A stretch of 64,000 bases of DNA from Adineta vaga. Its lineage: Eukaryota > Rotifera. The notes beneath the pieces are model-generated. The model ran no database searches. It saw nothing but the letters and a program-made list of their open reading frames with translations, and had not been told where the DNA came from. The stretch covers positions 18,104,001 through 18,168,000 of the forward strand of contig CP075492.1 of assembly GCA_021613535.1 (NCBI GenBank), read 5' to 3'. Made by a program: the position numbers and the translations under genes. This document shows, in pieces, positions 59,301-64,000 of the stretch; position 1 is the stretch's first letter; each line of letters opens with the position of its first letter.

Positions 59301-61282
59301 TTATTATACTGAGGACAATAATGTTCATCAATAGAACAATTTGCTATTACTTGACTAATATAATTGGGTATTAAACCAGTACAATTCAATTCATCACACC
59401 CATTTTGACGGTTCCAAATTCCATTGCAACGATGAGCTCGAGTTTTACAAGGCCATGCATCACAATCTGTTTCATCGTCAGTACTTATCTTTCCGAGTAC
59501 TAACATATTTCCGTTGCATAATTCTTCGTAAACTACTGGAAATGATAAACTAAAATTGTAATTACGTAAAAATTGACAATCATAATCGTATGTACATTCA
59601 AATGGAATTAATTCATCGAATGAATTCCAACAATCCTGCCAACCATCATATAATAAACGTCTTGGTAAACATGTACGTGGTGTATCAACTGTAAATAAAC
59701 ATTCAATTCGATTGGTTAAATTCCATGAACATGATTGTGAACTATCAGCTTCATCCTCATCATTTGGATGACAATCATAAAGACCATCTTTTAATCGATG
59801 AGGAGATATCTGCAAACCAATTTTACATGTATATAATGTTGTATAAGATACTGAATTCGAATAATTTGAGAAGATATTTTGTATCATTGATAAAAGTGAA
59901 ATACCATGAACAACATGATTAAATATATGTATCGAGAGTGCATTATCAAAAGCATTCAAATGATAACAATTTAGTCCATGTATTATTTGTAATGGATAAT
60001 ATGAATTCCACGGTTTTATATTATATACTGATGTATTATAACAAACCATACGAGGCATTATCAGATTTCTTCCACCCTTTGGAACAGATTCGTAAAGTTC
60101 TGACCCATATAACCACTGAACATATGGATAAAAAATTGTTGGTTCAAGAAAAAACAATCCATCATTCACTGATGAACATAATGAGGTACGATAATAAAGA
60201 TCTAAACAAAATTGAGCAATATTTTCAATAGCAAGTCGACAGTTTGATTTAGGAACTGTAGGTGACTCATACAAGCATGATAAACCGATGTTGCAAATTT
60301 TCAAACGCCAACATTCATCGGATAATCTATTATTATGATTAGCATATATATGTTTTATTAAAAGAGCATCACGTTGATTAGCACATGATTTTATAAAAGA
60401 ATTTTTCTGTATATAATCTATACATTGACCATCTCCACATGAAAATAGTGAAAGTCCACAAGAATGTTCTTCACAGTCTGCTGATGCCCATTGTTTGCAA
60501 TCGGAATCAAATTTAAAAATCATAAAAGTTTTTTTTTCATCATCCCATTCTGGACAATCGGGTGTAAGATCAAATGAAAATGCTCGAGGAATGCAATGGC
60601 CACTCATACATCGATATTCAGTTTTTTCATTACATTCACTAATCTCCTTTTCTAAACAATGTTCTTCATCAATACTATTTAAACAATCAACTCGACCATC
60701 GCATATTTGACGCCAATCTAAACAAAAACCTGTGTAAGTTGTACAATTTAAGAGTATGTAACATGTAACATCTCTTTCTTGATTTAACGTTCGAATATCT
60801 TCTGTTTTCTCTTGATTAAATGTTGCATCGAATAATTCATCAACTGTTGTTTTGAATAATGCCGAAAAATATTGACAACGATTACCAAATGAACGATCGA
60901 GTTGAGAACAATTGCAGAATGATTCATTTCCTCCCGTACCACTGATCAAATACTCTTGATAATCTGAAATCAAATCAATTGGAGCTATCCATTCCATCAA
61001 TTGTTTGGCTGTAATATCATTTTGTTTTAGTTCTACGAATGTTATTTTCTTTCCATAACATGACAGTTTTGCCTCAACTTGAGATGTAACAGGTGTACGA
61101 ATACAATACGGTATCAAATGACGAGATCGTCCATTTAATTCATTAGCGTATCGATACAAACACGTATGATCTTCATTAATAATCGAGTACTTACTATGAT
61201 ATAGACGAAAATGCGCCTTTGATAAATGAATTATCGATGCGAACATAAATATTACGAGTAAATTATTTAATAGCGACATCAT
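56363..61282 (-). CDS. Large LDLR-A/EGF/7TM receptor (intact paralogue of the interrupted gene)
   Basis: A 1639-residue intronless frame. Signal peptide (LLVIFMFASIIHLSKAH), then an N-terminal region FRLYHSK...NCSQLDRSFGNRCQYF shared with 9282-10632. LDL-A modules include CLDWRQICDGRVDC, CMSGHCIPRAF, CGDGQCID, CDGIWN-like repeats and CRRDRQID-type modules ending DGDDEWACDL. EGF-like modules follow (CIHGQCMSYV...CLCHQNWTGLTC, CKNGGHCVSL...CFCPIDYYGDLC, CENGGRCLDN...CVCPECHYGMFC). Seven helices begin near residue 1330 (PFVKILLTFVILLFFIGINS), with ACVACERTVRV after helix 3 where DRY would be. It ends with a basic tail. It is probably a cell-surface receptor, ligand unknown. Its continuous frame supports the view that 9282-10632 and 26751-30284 were one gene. 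Confidence 0.9.
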   Translation of the reverse strand: MMSLLNNLLVIFMFASIIHLSKAHFRLYHSKYSIINEDHTCLYRYANELNGRSRHLIPYCIRTPVTSQVEAKLSCYGKKITFVELKQNDITAKQLMEWIAPIDLISDYQEYLISGTGGNESFCNCSQLDRSFGNRCQYFSALFKTTVDELFDATFNQEKTEDIRTLNQERDVTCYILLNCTTYTGFCLDWRQICDGRVDCLNSIDEEHCLEKEISECNEKTEYRCMSGHCIPRAFSFDLTPDCPEWDDEKKTFMIFKFDSDCKQWASADCEEHSCGLSLFSCGDGQCIDYIQKNSFIKSCANQRDALLIKHIYANHNNRLSDECWRLKICNIGLSCLYESPTVPKSNCRLAIENIAQFCLDLYYRTSLCSSVNDGLFFLEPTIFYPYVQWLYGSELYESVPKGGRNLIMPRMVCYNTSVYNIKPWNSYYPLQIIHGLNCYHLNAFDNALSIHIFNHVVHGISLLSMIQNIFSNYSNSVSYTTLYTCKIGLQISPHRLKDGLYDCHPNDEDEADSSQSCSWNLTNRIECLFTVDTPRTCLPRRLLYDGWQDCWNSFDELIPFECTYDYDCQFLRNYNFSLSFPVVYEELCNGNMLVLGKISTDDETDCDAWPCKTRAHRCNGIWNRQNGCDELNCTGLIPNYISQVIANCSIDEHYCPQYNKSTLGCLPLSKAGDGRIDCLFGMDERLTPGIRVTTFSADIANILRPENYGRCINSTSIVETRQLCDQKAECPLQDDELLCSWNLKMSCLNHEYRCKNGMCITLWRRCDRQIDCLPDGDDEWACDLSNTKTLDVYRPFTLIGFDIEPYEDQIQRLILQKTIVSNNNIPMKEKKNIDIKLNIISHCHRGIKLYSKDGDIKCICPPSYYGTQCQYQSERLSIIFRSEIPPSFDQNTIYHLIFFLFNHNYEVISFETILYMPSKQSTLKYLIYLIYSRQNNQSKNNNYFVQIEAYPVTSTKVNSLSLIWYYPIQFSFLPVNRLVLLLNLESTSSNKIFCQRFKCIHGQCMSYVNDREKIFCLCHQNWTGLTCNQSLIINPCKHLNCDTVYSKCIIHGNHAVCLCTLGRLGHNCRIPYDSCYGIHCKNGGHCVSLDERTLNKVCFCPIDYYGDLCQYKTALLTILIPQAIEFIPAMVTHFLHTHKRTPGVLSHRSTYFLQNIHPNTEIIIYDYQQQFLPSIIIVQAFIDLSSYYGFYYLLSLIDHNRTSLIKTLNFKHRCLHVSERLPNMIMNLSWIKRIKFYHIYFQDVRCFFDEIYICLVDRDQLIDCLLFNHEVMDCIDHNYCENGGRCLDNKRVDQIQFACVCPECHYGMFCQLTMTQYSLTLDSILGQEILTDVFFYQQKPFVKILLTFVILLFFIGINSNLFSLLTFSHIQIRSTGCGFYLLVLSIVSQISLIIFLSRFIYLLISQMTILTNRQFLNISCKLFDFLLQLSISLCDWLSACVACERTVRVLRGIHFDEALSFRMVKFVVPILLISLLLLSIHQVFSNELIPDPRSDERLWCVIKFPLPWLQTYNAMMNLFKIIVPFLINLISAVILLINLSKVKKKTGKITYANILKKQFMKHKDLILSPIAMIIFKLPMLIIILAIKCIKYRWQLYVTTLCYFLSFIPVTATFIIFVLPAASYIQIFIDKWKKLFKRV

Positions 61283-62574
61283 ATACTTTCATATACATGT
61301 ATGTTATGATTATTTTATTTTATCTACTACTGTCATTTTATTAACTATGTATAATACGATAAAACTTGGAGATGATTAATCAATATAATGGCTACTTCAA
61401 ACATGTCAAATAAAAAATCTTGCTCTATTTGACTAAATATGTCAAAATCCAGGATTTATGATGACGAAAAGTATGACAGATTACTTTTTCTCTAATGCAA
61501 GCAAAAGAATATCGAAATAGATAGACACGTTGATACTAGAAGGTATTTATGAAAAGATGAACTCATTGAAGGTCTTATTTCCTCGACTGAAAGGACAGTC
61601 ATATGGAAAAAATGATTCGATTTAATTACTAATTTTGACATATTGTGAAGTAGAGTGTTCAGATACTTGATTAATACCGATAGTTAAAGATCTTTATATC
61701 GTATTTGTATACCTTGACATACAACCATCTTGAGGGTGTGGGTGAAAGTGTAACTATCTCTCTTTTACCCACACCAACACCCTTCAATGTACCATTCTCA
61801 CGTGTGCAACGTTTCTATGATTTAATTATTTAAAGATGTTTCGATCGCAAAGTGATATTAATGAAAAAATGATGCAAATATCAACTTGCTGAAATAGAAA
61901 GATTACATGAATTATATATATAGTAACGCAACTGCGCTTTTGGCGCCTACAAAATATTTTTTATCTTAAAACATTCAACAAAAAAGACTGAACATTTTTT
62001 TTTTGAATGTTTCGATTTAAATGAAGGTATTTGTATTGCTTATTTCTATACTACTGCTAGACCATTCCTTCGAACATTAGCAGATGCCAAAAAATACTTA
62101 TATCTTTCTCGCAGTCGAGGGTTAAGTGAATCGAAACGACGAATACTACTTGCAAATTACTATAAGTAAAATTAACATTTTTGTTTAAATCATGAATTCC
62201 ATTTTGTGCAGCAAATGATGAATGATTATTGGATGAAAAAAGTTTACGTGTTAATTCAAATCTAAAATAAACTATTTCACTACATGATACTGAAGTGAAT
62301 GTAATTTGTGATCAAGACCACAATGCATGTACTTTTCAATTTTTGAACAGATATGTAGTTTTAGATCATCTACAAAATCACCACATATACAACTCGCTTC
62401 CATCTTCATCGTATTTCAGAGAAAAAAAAGATGTTCATTGATTTTTTAGTGATTAAAGCTAGATAGTAAATCAAACTTTTTTACGTTCTTTTACATGTGT
62501 ATTGTCATAGTCATATAGTGATAAACGAAAAATCTTTTCTTATAAATATAACTTCACAATCAGTTTTAATCCAT
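61283..62574. other. Intergenic with foldback repeat and a coding-like scrap
   Basis: Foldback repeat at 61732-61784. At 62008-62169 the + strand reads FECFDLNEGICIAYFYTTAR and YLYLSRSRGLSESKRRILLA, then a stop. It looks like the last exon of a decayed or unrecognised gene, but no family is known to me and no start is visible. Confidence 0.4.
61730..61785. repeat. Telomere-like foldback repeat
   Basis: CTTGAGGGTGTGGGTGAAAG on the left and TTTTACCCACACCAACACCC followed by TTCAA on the right. The arms pair almost to the end, with an ~12-bp loop. Confidence 0.75.
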
Positions 62575-63992
62575 TCAACCTAATGCAAATGTAGCTGCAA
62601 TTTCGGCAGCAGTTCGTACAAATGGATAAAACCAAACTTCATCAATGCAACCACTAAAACTGATATTAGCAGACGGTTCATACAAAGCAACATTGCCGAT
62701 TTCTAATGAATATGGTACACCTAGAATAGGTCCATGAGAACCACTCGATGAATCAAAAGTTCCATTGATATAGATAGATATTGTAGTTGATGTGAGATTA
62801 TAAACAGAAGCGACATGAGTCCACGTATTGTTCGATAAAGTGCGAACGCTCAGATGACTATCTGACCGGAAATTGAGAACCATGTTACCAGTGCCAGTGA
62901 TCGCAGTGCGAACGCACTGACGTGTGTCTAAAACTGAGCATTGACCGAAAATGACCTGTTCAGTACCATCACCGATTCGTGATGATTGAATCCAAGCTTC
63001 TACTGAATACGATATAGAACGTAAGTCAACCAATGGAGTTTGACTAATTGTTACAGACTGACGAAGTGATCTCGATAGATTTAAACATTTACCACATCCA
63101 TTTCGACCGATTCCGTACGATAATGGACCATTTCGACTACTGCCATTATAAACATTAAATTTATCATTTAAACCATTGGCAAACAACCATCCCAATGTTG
63201 CAGCTAAAGCACAAAGAATTAATAAATGTGATGATGAGAGAAAAATACGTATTTCATACATCTTCCTGAAGGTGTTACTTCAGTGTTGATACACTCAGTC
63301 GTTGTTGTTTGTGATGTTGATGATGTTGCTGTGCTTGTAGATGTTGTTGTTGTAGTTGGCCCTATATCGAATAATAAAAGTCAAAGTAAATCTACTTAGA
63401 GTTTTTACTATTTGAATACTCTCTATCTATCAAACGAGCTATAAATGAAAGAAATTAACGTTAAACAGCTTCTTTTAATCTGCTCGAGTCGTTGCAACGA
63501 AGGATATCGAAAAAACGACTGTTTATCACACATCAATAATCTGAAGGATACTACAATTATCCCTATAAAGTATTATCTAGTCTAATACCTATCTAAAAAA
63601 GCTCATTTCTCGTTGTAAGATCTCTATCAAAATATATAATAGTTATACTAACCAGGTGGATTTCGAGTACCAGTGATAACAATCATGGTAATAGTGTCTT
63701 CAACAGCTACCATATTACCAGTCTCACTTTGAATATTATCAAACAGTTCACAACGTGACGTTGATTTATAGAAGCTCATTGCTGTACATTGTATTTGTGA
63801 TAAACAAGCTGTTTGACATTTCCGAATAGTTGCTAGATTAACCGCCACCAATGGTACACATGTTGTGTTAGTACATTTAAATTGCAAACCATGTATAGCA
63901 AACATTCGAACTGATCGCATCTCTTCTTCAATGGACTGTTCACCAAATACAAATAAAAGAAACAAAAAAGAAACACTTCTCAAAGTCATCAT
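62575..63992 (-). CDS. Secreted PAN-like plus LamG-type domain protein
   Basis: Three exons, 63992-63653, 63361-63260 and 63203-62575, both introns phase 1 (the second is 56 nt), giving 356 residues. A signal peptide (LRSVSFLFLLFVFGEQS) is followed by a PAN/apple-like cysteine module (CTNTTCVPLVAVNLATIRKC...CLSQIQCTAMSFYKSTSRCE). A Thr/Ser-rich linker (TTTTTSTSTATSSTSQTTTT) leads to a concanavalin-like LamG-3 domain (YSVEAWIQSSRIGDGTEQVI...WTHVASVYNLTSTTISIYIN...GCIDEVWFYPFVRTAAEI). It is likely an extracellular carbohydrate- or protein-binding protein. Reading the second intron through gives an apparent separate start (MYEIRIFL), which the splice phase argues against. The ATG at 63992 is only 8 bases from the window edge, so an upstream exon cannot be ruled out. 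Confidence 0.75.
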
Positions 63993-64000
63993 TGCTAATA

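Noticed and set aside
62575-63261. LamG protein starting at its own ATG (63261)
   Set aside because: That start lies across a 56-nt GT-AG intron whose removal joins the LamG exon in phase to the Thr-rich and PAN-like exons.

Overview
The window looks like a contig from a bdelloid rotifer (Rotaria/Adineta type); this is inferred, since no rRNA or mitochondrial marker is present. The signs are AT-rich DNA with mostly ~50-bp GT-AG introns, an ADP-ribosyltransferase fused to tetratricopeptide repeats, large LDL-receptor-A/EGF/7TM receptors, an ABCG transporter with a cysteine-rich ectodomain, an intronless secreted GH31 glycosidase, and many interstitial tracts of GGGTGT, the repeat I recall as the bdelloid telomere unit.

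The central object is a 16.1-kb mobile element at 10633-26742. It lies inside one LDLR-A/EGF/7TM receptor gene (5' part 9282-10632, 3' part 26751-30284). It has imperfect terminal inverted repeats, an exact 8-bp direct repeat (GTTTAGTA) on both sides, and inverted arrays of a 54-74-bp subterminal repeat. Taking the element and one repeat copy out leaves the receptor reading frame open across the junction, with a cysteine aligned to an intact paralogue at 56363-61282. Inside are a ~4.8-kb array of a 63-bp repeat, a PrimPol-type primase-polymerase (16443-17908), a 14-exon gene of unknown function with all-phase-1 introns (18634-22519), and a three-exon KDZ (Kyakuja-Dileera-Zisupton)-like transposase (23208-25521). 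All three genes are on the + strand. I know of no described KDZ element that carries a PrimPol gene and a large internal satellite.

Left flank (1-9281): a caspase-like gene, the ART-TPR gene, a hAT transposase relic and a non-LTR reverse-transcriptase relic, the relics bordered by telomere-like foldback repeats. Right of the element (30.3-40.1 kb): an ABCG transporter, a trapped TPR fragment, an astacin pseudogene and a small cysteine-rich surface protein. At 40.1-42.8 kb lies a poly(A)-binding-protein gene whose exons splice in phase with an upstream caspase-like exon, so it may be a caspase-PABP fusion. At 43-47.3 kb is a gene built from repeated ~425-residue membrane modules, the last cut by a TGTGGG tract. 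Then follow a rhodopsin-like GPCR, a broken secreted-protein gene, the GH31 enzyme, a Ly6/uPAR-like protein, the intact receptor paralogue and a PAN-like/LamG protein at the right edge.

The window combines ordinary bdelloid gene families with heavy mobile-element and telomere-repeat traffic. Exon boundaries were derived by reading splice sites and checking phase by hand; no database search was run.
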